Position numbers and translations under genes: made by a program. Positions 1-8,604 of a DNA stretch of 55,481 nucleotides are shown one piece after another. Below the pieces are notes generated by a model. That model made no database searches. It was not told the DNA's origin and saw nothing but the letters and a program-made list of their open reading frames with translations. The stretch is from TMED13 sp042090305 (GTDB lineage Bacteria > Pseudomonadota > Alphaproteobacteria > Methylaequorales > Methylaequoraceae): NCBI GenBank assembly GCA_042090305.1, contig JBELJQ010000008.1, positions 1 through 55,481 of the forward strand. The letters run 5' to 3'. Positions within the stretch are counted from its first letter, which is position 1; the number at the start of each line of letters is the position of its first letter.

Positions 1-52
<52 letters not shown>

Positions 53-159
53 AATTTTGGTTTTCATCAACATTATTTTTAATTGATAGAAATCACCGAA
101 TATATTATGTAAATTATTATCTTTAATTAACTTATGAGTACATAGTAAGATTTAGAATT

Positions 160-2193
160 ATGATAAAAATTTTCCTTGCAGATTTAACATACACGCAACA
201 AGGATTGCAATCTGAGATAGCACCTGCAGCGGTCGGAGGGCTAGCCACTTATGTTAAGCAAAAACTAGGTAATGATGTAAGTTATAAAATTTTCAAAAAA
301 CCAGAGAAATTTATCAAATCTTTTTTGAAGGATAAACCAAATGTAGTTGGTTTCTCTAATTATGCTTGGAACTCTAAACTTACATATAAAATTGCATCTC
401 TAATTAAAAAAAAATATCCTGAAACTGTAGTCATATATGGTGGACCTAATTACCCTCTTAAGTTAGAAAAACAACAAAAATTTCTGAAGCACCATACAGA
501 AATGGATTATTTTATAATAAAAGAAGGCGAGGTGGGGCTCTGTAATTTACTACAGCATTTTTTGATAAATGGTTTTGAAAAACCTAAAGAACAAATTCAA
601 TCTGTTCATTGGATTGGAAAAAACAAAGAATATTTCATATCAAAACCTACCGATAGGTTACAAGATTTAACAGAAATTCCTTCGCCATATGTAAATGGTG
701 ATATGGACGAGTTTCTCGAGGATGGCTTTATGCCGATAATCCAAACTAATAGAGGCTGTCCGTTTGCCTGCACATTTTGCGTCGAGGGAACGCTCTACTA
801 CAATAAAGTAAGAAATAATAGTTTAGAAAAACTATCTAACGAGTTAAAGGTAATTGGAGATAATATGTCTCCTTTGATTGCAAAGGGGCAAAGATCGGAT
901 TTATTTATTGCCGACTCTAATTTCGGAATGTTTGCTAGAGACCTTGATATAGCTGAGGAGATTACCAAGCAAATGGATAGAAACAATTGGCCTCAACAAA
1001 TAAGTGTTGCAACAGGTAAAAATCAGAAACATAGAATAATTGAAGTTGCAAAGAAACTAAGAGGTGCCCTGCGTTTAAGTGGTTCTGTCCAGTCTTTAGA
1101 TCAAGGCGTTCTAGATAATATTAAACGTAAAAATGTTTCGTCAGATGACATTGTTCAGGTTGCGCTAGAGGGTGGAAAAATAGGCGCATTGACCTACAGT
1201 GAAATTATTTTGGGACTACCAGGAGATACTGTTGAAAAATTTAAAAATACAGTAAGAGAGTTGATAGGAGCTGGATTTAACAAATTAGAGGTTTATACTT
1301 TAATGTTACTAGATGGTTCCGAGTTAAACTCAGAAATATATAGAAAAGAATTTGAACTTACTACAAAGTTTAGGGTGATTCCAAGGTGCTTTGGATATTT
1401 TGATTTTGATGGCGAAATTTTTTCTGTGGGTGAGATTGAAGAAGTTGTGGTTGCAACAAATACAATGAAATTCGAAGAGTATATTCAATGTAGAGTTTAT
1501 GCCTTACTTATAGTGCTTTTCAATAATGACGGTTTTTTTTCAGTTGTGAGAAAGTTTTTATTATCACTAAAGATTAATTTTCTTGATTTAATAGAACTCA
1601 TATATGAAGGAGATTTCAAGGAATCAAAAAAATTAAAAAAGATAGTTAAATCCTTTAAAGATGAAACTGTTGCTGAGTTGTTTGATAATTTTGATGATTT
1701 AGATAAAAGGTTGAACAACCCGGAGATTGTAAAAAAATATATAAAAGGTAAATTCGGAAATAACGTTTTATATAAACACAAGAATCTAGTCCTTACAGAA
1801 TGTTTCGAAGAAGTTGGTAACGAGTTACAAAAAGGACTGAGAAAGCTTTTATCAAAAAAATTTGGTAAGTTAAATGTTTTTCAGTCTAGCTTTGTTGACG
1901 AAATGATAAGTTGGTGTGTTGTTTCAACAAAAAATTTATTTGAGTTTAATCTTCCTAGTCCAGAAATAGAAATTCACTTTGATTACGATAATGAAATGAA
2001 TGAGAGAAAGTTTAAAGAGATAAAATCACTTGGAAAATCCAAAAAATATAAATTTGTTCAAACAAAAGATCAGATAAGTTTAATCAAGTGGAATTTAGGA
2101 ACTTATGGCAAATCGAACGAAGGTATGTCAAGACTTTTAACAAAAATAAATCTTAATAAACTATTAAGAAAACCTATTGAAGTCAGACTTTAA
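160..2193 (+). CDS. B12-binding domain radical SAM protein
   Basis: The N-terminal ~150 residues look like a cobalamin-binding Rossmann-type domain (alternating strands, with a YGGPNYP stretch near residues 93-99). It is followed by a radical SAM core with the 4Fe-4S motif CxxxCxxC at about residues 200-207. The C-terminal ~250 residues are Lys-rich and of unknown function. Enzymes of this architecture catalyse radical methylations, rearrangements or oxidations; the substrate cannot be read from sequence. The length of 677 aa fits the family. It starts 109 bp after the tRNA, and its 3' end overlaps the convergent GNAT gene by 11 bp. Its place at the edge of a glycan island suggests sugar or lipid modification, but that is inference from position only. 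Confidence 0.85.
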   Translation: MIKIFLADLTYTQQGLQSEIAPAAVGGLATYVKQKLGNDVSYKIFKKPEKFIKSFLKDKPNVVGFSNYAWNSKLTYKIASLIKKKYPETVVIYGGPNYPLKLEKQQKFLKHHTEMDYFIIKEGEVGLCNLLQHFLINGFEKPKEQIQSVHWIGKNKEYFISKPTDRLQDLTEIPSPYVNGDMDEFLEDGFMPIIQTNRGCPFACTFCVEGTLYYNKVRNNSLEKLSNELKVIGDNMSPLIAKGQRSDLFIADSNFGMFARDLDIAEEITKQMDRNNWPQQISVATGKNQKHRIIEVAKKLRGALRLSGSVQSLDQGVLDNIKRKNVSSDDIVQVALEGGKIGALTYSEIILGLPGDTVEKFKNTVRELIGAGFNKLEVYTLMLLDGSELNSEIYRKEFELTTKFRVIPRCFGYFDFDGEIFSVGEIEEVVVATNTMKFEEYIQCRVYALLIVLFNNDGFFSVVRKFLLSLKINFLDLIELIYEGDFKESKKLKKIVKSFKDETVAELFDNFDDLDKRLNNPEIVKKYIKGKFGNNVLYKHKNLVLTECFEEVGNELQKGLRKLLSKKFGKLNVFQSSFVDEMISWCVVSTKNLFEFNLPSPEIEIHFDYDNEMNERKFKEIKSLGKSKKYKFVQTKDQISLIKWNLGTYGKSNEGMSRLLTKINLNKLLRKPIEVRL

Positions 2194-2650
2194 ATATTAA
2201 GTTATTTTTTCTAAGTTCATAAGATATAAAGTTTTCTTTATTGCCAGTCTTGTTAAATCCAACTGACTCAAATATTTTTAGACTTTTTGTATTAATTGTT
2301 TTTATTTCTGAAATAATTTTTTTATCTAAAAGATTAAAATAATAATTACAACCCAAAGCAAGAAAATTTCTTGATAAGTTTTTACCTCTTTGCTCCGGGT
2401 TAAGGTTTACAGAAACTTCAGAGTAATTTTCATATACATCGAATCTTATTACACCTATTTTAGTGCTATTTTTCTCCCCTATTAAAAACAAGTAATTTTT
2501 ATTATTAATTCTTTCCTTAAACCATAGAGAGTGTTCATCCCACAAAACAATATTACTGTTTCTGAACATACTTAATGATAAGTCATCATTCCTCCAGCTA
2601 AAAATATCTTTAGAATCTGAATGTTTGGCCTTCCTAATTAGAATTGACAT
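2183..2650 (-). CDS. GNAT family N-acetyltransferase (PseH-like candidate)
   Basis: This 155 aa single-domain GNAT has an N-terminal SWRND element (about residues 18-22) typical of the RimJ/PseH-like branch, and an acetyl-CoA pyrophosphate-binding loop EQRGKNLSR near residue 87. The C-terminal segment ending in ESVGF resembles the usual GNAT motif B. PseH acetylates the 4-amino group of the UDP-altrosamine intermediate between PseC and PseG. Since pseB, pseC and pseG lie close by and lack an acetyltransferase between them, this gene or the divergent GNAT at 2774 is the likely supplier. It runs against its neighbours, convergent with the radical SAM gene and divergent from the next GNAT. Confidence 0.82.
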   Translation of the reverse strand: MSILIRKAKHSDSKDIFSWRNDDLSLSMFRNSNIVLWDEHSLWFKERINNKNYLFLIGEKNSTKIGVIRFDVYENYSEVSVNLNPEQRGKNLSRNFLALGCNYYFNLLDKKIISEIKTINTKSLKIFESVGFNKTGNKENFISYELRKNNLIFKV

Positions 2651-2773
2651 TGATTCACTGATTGAAAAGTTTGTAATAACATATTTTAAATTTTACTGTA
2701 CAATGAAACTATTATTTTGTTAGTAGTTAATATAATTTTAATTAAATCTTTATTTTTTTCAATTAAGAGATAA
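2651..2773. promoter_or_regulatory. Divergent intergenic region with candidate promoter
   Basis: This 123 bp very AT-rich gap separates two divergently oriented GNAT genes, so it should carry promoters for both. A perfect TATAAT lies at 2731-2736, about 38 bp before the plus-strand start. No convincing -35 box sits 16-18 bp upstream, and such hexamers arise by chance in DNA this AT-rich. It would drive the long run of genes that begins at 2774. Confidence 0.35.
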
Positions 2774-3313
2774 GTGAACAGCTATACGATGATCAACTTA
2801 GAAAAAGATGTTAAATTAAAAGTTTTAAAAGAAGAATATATTACAATAGATTATATTGAATGGATGAATGATTATGAAGTTACAAGATTTACTGAGCAAA
2901 GATATAACAAACACACCAGTAACTCAATCTCAGAGTTTATAATGGAAAAAAGCAAATCAAAAACTGATAAACTTTTTGGTATATTTGTTTACAAAAAGCA
3001 TATCGGTAATATTCTAATAAGTTCGATAGATAAAAATAATTCATCCTGTAATCTATCATATTTAATAGGTAAAAAGGAATTTTGGGGGTTAGGTATTGGA
3101 GGTTATGTTATTTCAGAGGCGTTAAATATTATTTTTAACAAGTTAAAATTGGTTAAAGTGTCAGCTGGTTGTTATGAGAATAATTTAGCATCTATAAGAG
3201 TTTTAGAGAAAAATAACTTTCTTTTTGAAGGGCTAAGAAAGAATCAAGTGAATTTTGAGGGTAAAAGGATAGATGTAATGATTTATGGCCTTTTTGCAAA
3301 AAATGTAAGTTAA
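2774..3313 (+). CDS. GNAT family N-acetyltransferase (RimJ/RimL-like)
   Basis: This is an acetyl-CoA-dependent N-acetyltransferase of the RimL/PseH type. The acetyl-CoA loop is visible as FWGLGIGGYV (about residues 103-112), followed by the ENNLASIRVLEKNNF stretch that is classic for sugar- and protein-directed GNATs. The start at 2774 is GTG; an in-frame ATG at 2789 (174 aa) is an equally good start because neither has a strong Shine-Dalgarno sequence. It is the first gene of the plus-strand block leading into pseB and pseC 44 bp downstream, so it is the best positional candidate for the PseH step, acetylating the 4-amino group of the PseC product. Final specificity is inferred. Confidence 0.83.
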   Translation: MNSYTMINLEKDVKLKVLKEEYITIDYIEWMNDYEVTRFTEQRYNKHTSNSISEFIMEKSKSKTDKLFGIFVYKKHIGNILISSIDKNNSSCNLSYLIGKKEFWGLGIGGYVISEALNIIFNKLKLVKVSAGCYENNLASIRVLEKNNFLFEGLRKNQVNFEGKRIDVMIYGLFAKNVS

Positions 3314-3357
3314 ATAATTTATATTTCCTAATATTAATATTAACATAAAACTATCTT

Positions 3358-4395
3358 ATGAAAAAAAATAACTTCTACAAAAACAAATTAAAATTTCAGG
3401 ATAAATGTATCCTTATTACTGGTGGGACAGGTTCTTTTGGTGCTGCGATGGCAAGTGAAATTTTAAAGAAATACTCGCCAAGAAAATTAATTATATTCTC
3501 AAGAGATGAATTTAAACAATATGAACTCGAAAACCAGTTTTTAGACCTAGGTTTTAAAAACTTTAGATTTTTTATTGGAGATGTTCGTGATAGAGAAAGA
3601 TTGAACCTTGCATTTCAAGATGTTGATATTGTAATCCACGCTGCGGCAATGAAACAGGTCACCTCTTCAGAATATAATCCATTTGAATGTATTAATACAA
3701 ATGTGATTGGAGCACAAAATATTGTAAGTGCTGCCATTAATTCAAAAGTATCTAAGGTTATTGCATTATCAACAGACAAGGCAGCCAATCCCATCAACTT
3801 ATATGGAGCTTCTAAATTAGCTGCAGACAAAATATTCGTATCAGCAAATCAATTATCAGGACTAAACGGTTGCCAATTTTCAGTTGTCAGGTATGGAAAC
3901 GTAATTAAATCTAGAGGTAGTGTTATAAATTTATTTCAAGAATTGATTAAGAAAAAAAAGAAAAACTTACCTATAACAGACAAAAAGATGACAAGATTTT
4001 GGATATCGCTAAGACAAGGTGTTGAATTCGTTCTGTCAAATATTGATTATATGACAGGAGGAGAAATCTTTATACCTAAAATTCCTAGTATGAAAGTTAC
4101 TGATATTGCTAAATCACTTGATCGATTAATAAGCTTTAAATATATAGGGATTCGCCCAGGAGAAAAAATACATGAGGTATTGATAACACAAGATGAGTCA
4201 ATTAACACACTTGAGTTAACTGATAGATATATAATTAAACCTTCATTTTTGACGAAAGAACAATTTATTAAAGTGTTTAATAAAAAATTTAAAAATAACA
4301 AAGCAAAATTTGTAAAAGAAAACTTTTTTTATTCAAGCGATTCTAATAAAAGCTGGCTTGATAAAAAATCATTTTTGAAATTACTAGATGAGTGA
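3358..4395 (+). CDS. pseB: UDP-N-acetylglucosamine 4,6-dehydratase (inverting), PseB
   Basis: An extended SDR enzyme that dehydrates UDP-GlcNAc and inverts C5, the first step to pseudaminic acid. The NAD-binding motif TGGTGSFG is at residues 21-28. The hallmark stretches FSRDEFKQYE, FIGDVRDRERL and ALSTDKAANPINLYGASK follow, with the catalytic Tyr149-x3-Lys153. The retained Tyr separates it from the PglF/LegB-type homologue at 22551, which has Met there. Its 345 aa length is normal for PseB. It overlaps the next gene (pseC) by 8 bp, and the order pseB-pseC is the usual one. Cytoplasmic. Confidence 0.93.
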   Translation: MKKNNFYKNKLKFQDKCILITGGTGSFGAAMASEILKKYSPRKLIIFSRDEFKQYELENQFLDLGFKNFRFFIGDVRDRERLNLAFQDVDIVIHAAAMKQVTSSEYNPFECINTNVIGAQNIVSAAINSKVSKVIALSTDKAANPINLYGASKLAADKIFVSANQLSGLNGCQFSVVRYGNVIKSRGSVINLFQELIKKKKKNLPITDKKMTRFWISLRQGVEFVLSNIDYMTGGEIFIPKIPSMKVTDIAKSLDRLISFKYIGIRPGEKIHEVLITQDESINTLELTDRYIIKPSFLTKEQFIKVFNKKFKNNKAKFVKENFFYSSDSNKSWLDKKSFLKLLDE

Positions 4396-5602
4396 AAATA
4401 AAAAATTGTTATTCTACGGTCATCAAAAAATTGATGATGACGATATTAATTCAGTTGTAAAGGCGCTTCGAGGTAATTGGTTAACCACCGGTCCAATAGT
4501 AAAGGAATTTGAGAGTAAAATTTCACGTTACACTGGTGCAAAATACACAGTAACATGTTCTAGTGGAACAGCCGGACTAATACTTTCTTATATGGCTCTC
4601 GGAAAAGAGTATAAAAATATATTAATACCAAGTATGACGTTTGTTTCAACAGCAAGTGCTGCAAAATTGCTAGGTAAAAATGTCCATCTAGTAGATTGTG
4701 ATGAGCGAACTGGATTAATATGTTTAAATGAGGTTGAAAAAATAATTAATAAGAAAAAAATTGATGCTATTATTCCAGTACACATGAACGGAAAATCAGT
4801 TGATCTTGAAAGATTAAGGAAAATTACAAAAAAAAAAAAAATTGCTATTATTGATGATGCTAGTCACGCAATTGGTTCTGAATACTTTACATCATCAAAG
4901 AAAAAAATAAAAGTTGGTTCATCAATACATGCAGACTTAACAGTATTTTCTTTTCATCCAGTTAAAAATATTACAACTGGTGAAGGAGGTGCTATAACTA
5001 CAAATAGTAAAAAACTTTATGAAAAACTCCTTTTATATAGAAATCATGGGATTGAAAAAAATAAAAATAATATTTTAAATAAAAGTATAGCCTTTAACTC
5101 TAAAGGTCAGGTGAACCAATGGTATTATGAAGTTCAAGAAATAGGATTTAATTTTAGATTGAGTGATTTAAACTGTGCACTTGGCCTGAGTCAGTTAAAG
5201 AAAATAGAAATTTTTAAAAAAAAAAGGTCGGACTTAGTCTTAGCCTATCACAAACATCTCGCGGAGATAAATGAAATCGTTGAAATAGTAAATGACTTTA
5301 AAGACAAAATTACATCGTGGCACCTTTTTGTAGTTAGAATAAAATTTTCAAATCTTGAGAAGTCGAGGGATTTTATAATGAAAGAGTTATTTAAAAAAAG
5401 TATTCAAACCCAAGTTCATTATATTCCAATTCATTTTCATCCATATTATAAGAAAAAAGTTTATGAAAAAAAATTTAAAGGAACAGAATCATATTATAAT
5501 AAAATATTAACTTTACCTCTACATCCAAGTATGGAAGAAAAAGATGTGAAGTACATAACTAATTCACTGAAAGAAATAATTTATAAAATAATAAAAAAAT
5601 AA
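4388..5602 (+). CDS. pseC: UDP-4-amino-4,6-dideoxy-N-acetyl-beta-L-altrosamine transaminase, PseC
   Basis: A PLP-dependent sugar aminotransferase of the DegT/DnrJ/EryC1/StrS family. It transfers an amino group from glutamate to C4 of the PseB product. The N-terminal NWLTTGP motif (residues 31-37), the GTAGL cofactor-phosphate region, the DDASHA motif (PLP-binding Asp) and the Schiff-base Lys193 in SFHPVKNITTGEGG are all present. The 404 aa length fits. A run of 14 A (4828-4841) encodes a Lys stretch in the middle of the gene. It is the only DegT-type aminotransferase in the window, so it may also serve the second nonulosonate set around 22551-27582, which lacks one. Confidence 0.92.
   Translation: MSENKKLLFYGHQKIDDDDINSVVKALRGNWLTTGPIVKEFESKISRYTGAKYTVTCSSGTAGLILSYMALGKEYKNILIPSMTFVSTASAAKLLGKNVHLVDCDERTGLICLNEVEKIINKKKIDAIIPVHMNGKSVDLERLRKITKKKKIAIIDDASHAIGSEYFTSSKKKIKVGSSIHADLTVFSFHPVKNITTGEGGAITTNSKKLYEKLLLYRNHGIEKNKNNILNKSIAFNSKGQVNQWYYEVQEIGFNFRLSDLNCALGLSQLKKIEIFKKKRSDLVLAYHKHLAEINEIVEIVNDFKDKITSWHLFVVRIKFSNLEKSRDFIMKELFKKSIQTQVHYIPIHFHPYYKKKVYEKKFKGTESYYNKILTLPLHPSMEEKDVKYITNSLKEIIYKIIKK
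4828..4841 (+). repeat. Poly-A tract (14 A) inside pseC
   Basis: Fourteen consecutive A within the coding strand of pseC, encoding part of a Thr-Lys-Lys-Lys-Lys-Ile stretch. It is long enough to promote replication or transcription slippage; the frame shown here is intact. Confidence 0.9.
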
Positions 5603-5610
5603 TTTTTAAA

Positions 5611-6564
5611 ATGAATATAGGTATAATTGGATTAGGTTCTATAGGTTTGAGACACGCTAAAAACTCAAGATTATTAAAATATAAAGTTTTTGGATATGAT
5701 ATAGATAAAGAAAAATCGAGAAGTCTTTCAGCAATGGGTGGGATTTTTATTAAAGATAAGAAAGAATTTATCAAAAAGATAGATGTTGGAATCATTTCAT
5801 CACCTAATAAGTGTCATTTAGAGGATATGAAATTTTTAATAAATAATAAAAAACATTGTTTTATAGAAAAACCAATTTCACATGAATATTATCAAACAAA
5901 AAAAATAATTGATAAAGCAAATTCTCTAAAACTTAAAATATTTGTTGGACATAATTTACGATTTCATCCCGCTGTAAAAAAAGCAAAGGGTTGGTTGGAA
6001 AACAAAAAGATAGGGCGAATTTTGTGGTCTAGCTTGATTTGTAGTTCTTATCTTCCAGACTGGAGAAAAGGTCAAGATTATAAGCAAGGTTATGCAAATG
6101 AATCGAAGGGGGGAGGGGTAATATTTGATTGTATACACGAAATTGATTTAGCAAATCATTTACTAGGAAAGGCACAGATAATTAAATGTTCCGCTGAATC
6201 TACTAAATACCTAAAATTAAAAACAGAGGATATTGCTGATATATGGTTAAAACATGAAGATAAATCAAGATCATCAATTCATCTTGATTACATTACTAGG
6301 CCTAAGTTGAGGTGTACAAAAATTATTGGAGAAAAAGGAATGATAAAGATTGAAATATCAAAAAGAATTTTGAAATTAATAAATATTGATAATAAAGTTA
6401 TAGAATCATATTATTTTAAAAGTGACTCCAATAGAGATTATATAAATGAATTAAAATCTTTTTTCAAATGTATTGAGAAAAAAATACCAACTCCATTTAA
6501 AGTTGAAGAGTCAATAGAAATCTTAAAGCAAGTTTTAGAAGCTAGAAAGTTGGCTTCGCTTTGA
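5611..6564 (+). CDS. Gfo/Idh/MocA family NAD(P)-dependent oxidoreductase
   Basis: A Rossmann-fold sugar oxidoreductase. The dinucleotide motif GLGSIGLRH is at residues 6-14 and the conserved EKPIS element (catalytic/cofactor Lys) near residue 88. The second half has the GGGVIFDCIHEIDLA region typical of the family's C-terminal substrate domain. The family oxidises or reduces sugar hydroxyls, often on nucleotide sugars. It lies between pseC and pseG (8 bp and 21 bp gaps), where the canonical pseudaminic pathway has no oxidoreductase, suggesting a variant nonulosonate or a side branch. A second family member precedes the NeuB-cupin gene at 20337. The specific reaction is unknown. Confidence 0.88.
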   Translation: MNIGIIGLGSIGLRHAKNSRLLKYKVFGYDIDKEKSRSLSAMGGIFIKDKKEFIKKIDVGIISSPNKCHLEDMKFLINNKKHCFIEKPISHEYYQTKKIIDKANSLKLKIFVGHNLRFHPAVKKAKGWLENKKIGRILWSSLICSSYLPDWRKGQDYKQGYANESKGGGVIFDCIHEIDLANHLLGKAQIIKCSAESTKYLKLKTEDIADIWLKHEDKSRSSIHLDYITRPKLRCTKIIGEKGMIKIEISKRILKLINIDNKVIESYYFKSDSNRDYINELKSFFKCIEKKIPTPFKVEESIEILKQVLEARKLASL

Positions 6565-6585
6565 TTTTGCCCATTAAATATTAAT

Positions 6586-7578
6586 ATGGAAAATAAACTT
6601 AAGTTAAACGACTTTTTATTTTTACCTGATGTCTCCGGAAAAAGTGGTGCAGGACATTTCTTTAGATGCTTAAGTTTAGCCAAAATTCTGAGAAAAGATT
6701 TCAGTTGTCATTTTTCTTTTTTTAGCAACGAAAGTTTCTTTCTAGATATATTATTAGATTTGAAAATAGGTTTTTTACCTAATGAAAAAGTTAAAGATCA
6801 TTTGTTTAAAATTACAATTTTCGACACGTATAAATTGTCAACAGTGCAAATCAATCAAATTAATTCAAGTAAATTTGTAATGATCAATGATTATAAAAAA
6901 GATTTGTTAGATATTGATCTAAGTATTTATCCCTCATTTGAAGATAACTATAGAAGTGATAAAGTTTTAAGTGGTCTTAAATATTCGATAGTTCAAAATC
7001 ATTTCCGAAATGCCAGAAATAAGTATAGGATTAAAAAAAAAGTAAGATATATTTTATTGAATTTTGGTTTTGCTGACAAAAGAAGGATATCAATTAAAAT
7101 TTTGAAGATGTTAAGAAAAATATCAAATAATTTAGATAGGTTTAAAGTAGGTATAATTTTTGGCTCACTTTTTACCGGTAGAAATAAGCTAGTCCAAGAA
7201 ATTGTAAGATGTTCTTTTGAAGTTGAACTTTTTGATAGTCCTAATAATGTTGATGAAATTCTTCTTAAATCAGACCTTGTTATTGGTGCAGGTGGAGTAG
7301 GGCTTCTGGAAAGAGCTTGCATAGGTGTGCCATCTATAACAATTTATGTATCGGAGAATCAGAAGGGACAGACCTTATTATTTTCAAAAAATAAAGCAAC
7401 TATCTCCTTTAACTACAGTGACTTAATCTCTAAAAAATTTTCAAAAATTATCGAATCTATTTTTTATGATTATAAAAGTAGAAAAGAAATATCAAAAAAC
7501 TCAAGAAGACTTGTCGATGGCAGAGGTTCTGAAAGAGTATGCTACGAGCTAAGAAAAAAAATCTATTATGAAAAATAA
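6586..7578 (+). CDS. pseG: UDP-2,4-diacetamido-2,4,6-trideoxy-beta-L-altropyranose hydrolase, PseG
   Basis: A GT-B-fold enzyme related to MurG and SpsG that hydrolyses UDP from the PseH product to release the free sugar for the synthase. The N-terminal signature DVSGKSGAGHFFRCLSLA contains His24, the conserved active-site His of PseG. The C-terminal GAGGVGLLERACIGVPSI segment is the family's UDP-binding loop. The 330 aa length is slightly above typical PseG. Its stop overlaps the start of the NeuB-family gene by 11 bp, so the two are translationally coupled, matching consecutive steps. Confidence 0.87.
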   Translation: MENKLKLNDFLFLPDVSGKSGAGHFFRCLSLAKILRKDFSCHFSFFSNESFFLDILLDLKIGFLPNEKVKDHLFKITIFDTYKLSTVQINQINSSKFVMINDYKKDLLDIDLSIYPSFEDNYRSDKVLSGLKYSIVQNHFRNARNKYRIKKKVRYILLNFGFADKRRISIKILKMLRKISNNLDRFKVGIIFGSLFTGRNKLVQEIVRCSFEVELFDSPNNVDEILLKSDLVIGAGGVGLLERACIGVPSITIYVSENQKGQTLLFSKNKATISFNYSDLISKKFSKIIESIFYDYKSRKEISKNSRRLVDGRGSERVCYELRKKIYYEK

Positions 7579-8578
7579 GAATTCTAATATTAAGGTTAAA
7601 CAAACTATTTTCATTGCTGAATTAGGAGTTAATCATGAAGGTGATTTAGACGTATGTAAGTCAATGATCATTGAGGCTAAAAAAGCAGGTGCAGATGCAG
7701 TGAAAATACAAACATTCAACCCTGCTGAACATTATCTACCTGATACGATCTCATATAATATATTTAAAAATTGTATGTTTAGTAATGAAGATATAGCTTC
7801 CCTTTTTTTATTTGCAAAAAAAAATGATATCAAATTATTTTCCACATGTGGGGACTATGAAACAATTGATTTTATTGATAGCTTTAATCCTTTTGCCTTT
7901 AAGATATCTTCAGGAGTATCTAATCACTTAAAATTAATTAATTATGTAGCTAAAAAGAAAAGAAATATTTTTATTTCGACTGGGATGTCAGATATGAAGG
8001 AAATTAATTTATTGATAAGTCATTTAAAAAAAATTAAATGCTTATCTAGAACAACCCTAATGCATTGTGTATCAATTTATCCAACAGATCATCAGTTTTG
8101 TAATATTCAATTTATAAAAACTTTATATGACACATTTAATTTGCCAATAGGTTTTTCTGATCATAGTTTAGGTTACAAAGCAGTTGAAGTTGCAGTTAGT
8201 TTAGGTTCGCGAGTAATCGAAAAGCATTTTACGCTAGATAAAAAAAGAAAGGGTTTTGATCATAAGATTTCACTCGAGCCAGATGAGTTTATGAAGATGG
8301 TTAAAAGTATAAGAGAAATTGAAAAGATTCTAGGAAATGGTGAAAAGTTACTTACAAAAAAAATGATTAGTAAAATTGATAAGATGAAAAGGGTAATTGT
8401 TGCTAAAGAAAAAATTGAAATAGGAGAAAGGGTTTCAAACAAAAATATTACTTTGATGAGAGTTAAGGATAATAAACAAGGCATTAACCCAATGTTTATA
8501 GACAATATTTTAGGAAGGACAATTGTTCAAGAGTTGACAAAACATCAAATATTAAAAATGAGTTATTTAAAGGACTAG
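7568..8578 (+). CDS. NeuB-family nonulosonate synthase (pseudaminate/legionaminate synthase)
   Basis: Condenses a 6-carbon amino sugar with phosphoenolpyruvate to a 9-carbon nonulosonic acid. The N-terminal AELGVNHEGD and GADAVKIQTF motifs, the MHCVSIYPT and GFSDHSLGY motifs and EKHFTLDK belong to the NeuB TIM barrel. Residues from about 270 form a SAF/antifreeze-like domain that caps the substrate. Context right after pseG suggests PseI, but the N-terminal motif reads closer to NeuB/LegI than to textbook PseI, so the sugar specificity is left open. It is one of three NeuB-family genes in the window. Confidence 0.88.
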   Translation: MKNKNSNIKVKQTIFIAELGVNHEGDLDVCKSMIIEAKKAGADAVKIQTFNPAEHYLPDTISYNIFKNCMFSNEDIASLFLFAKKNDIKLFSTCGDYETIDFIDSFNPFAFKISSGVSNHLKLINYVAKKKRNIFISTGMSDMKEINLLISHLKKIKCLSRTTLMHCVSIYPTDHQFCNIQFIKTLYDTFNLPIGFSDHSLGYKAVEVAVSLGSRVIEKHFTLDKKRKGFDHKISLEPDEFMKMVKSIREIEKILGNGEKLLTKKMISKIDKMKRVIVAKEKIEIGERVSNKNITLMRVKDNKQGINPMFIDNILGRTIVQELTKHQILKMSYLKD

Positions 8579-8604
8579 ATTTATGTTATTAAAAATAAAT
8601 AAAA

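Noticed and set aside
3615..3830. Minus-strand open frame within pseB
   Set aside because: Antisense shadow of a strongly conserved gene with no motifs, start signal or promoter; the same applies to all other short frames opposite the genes listed.
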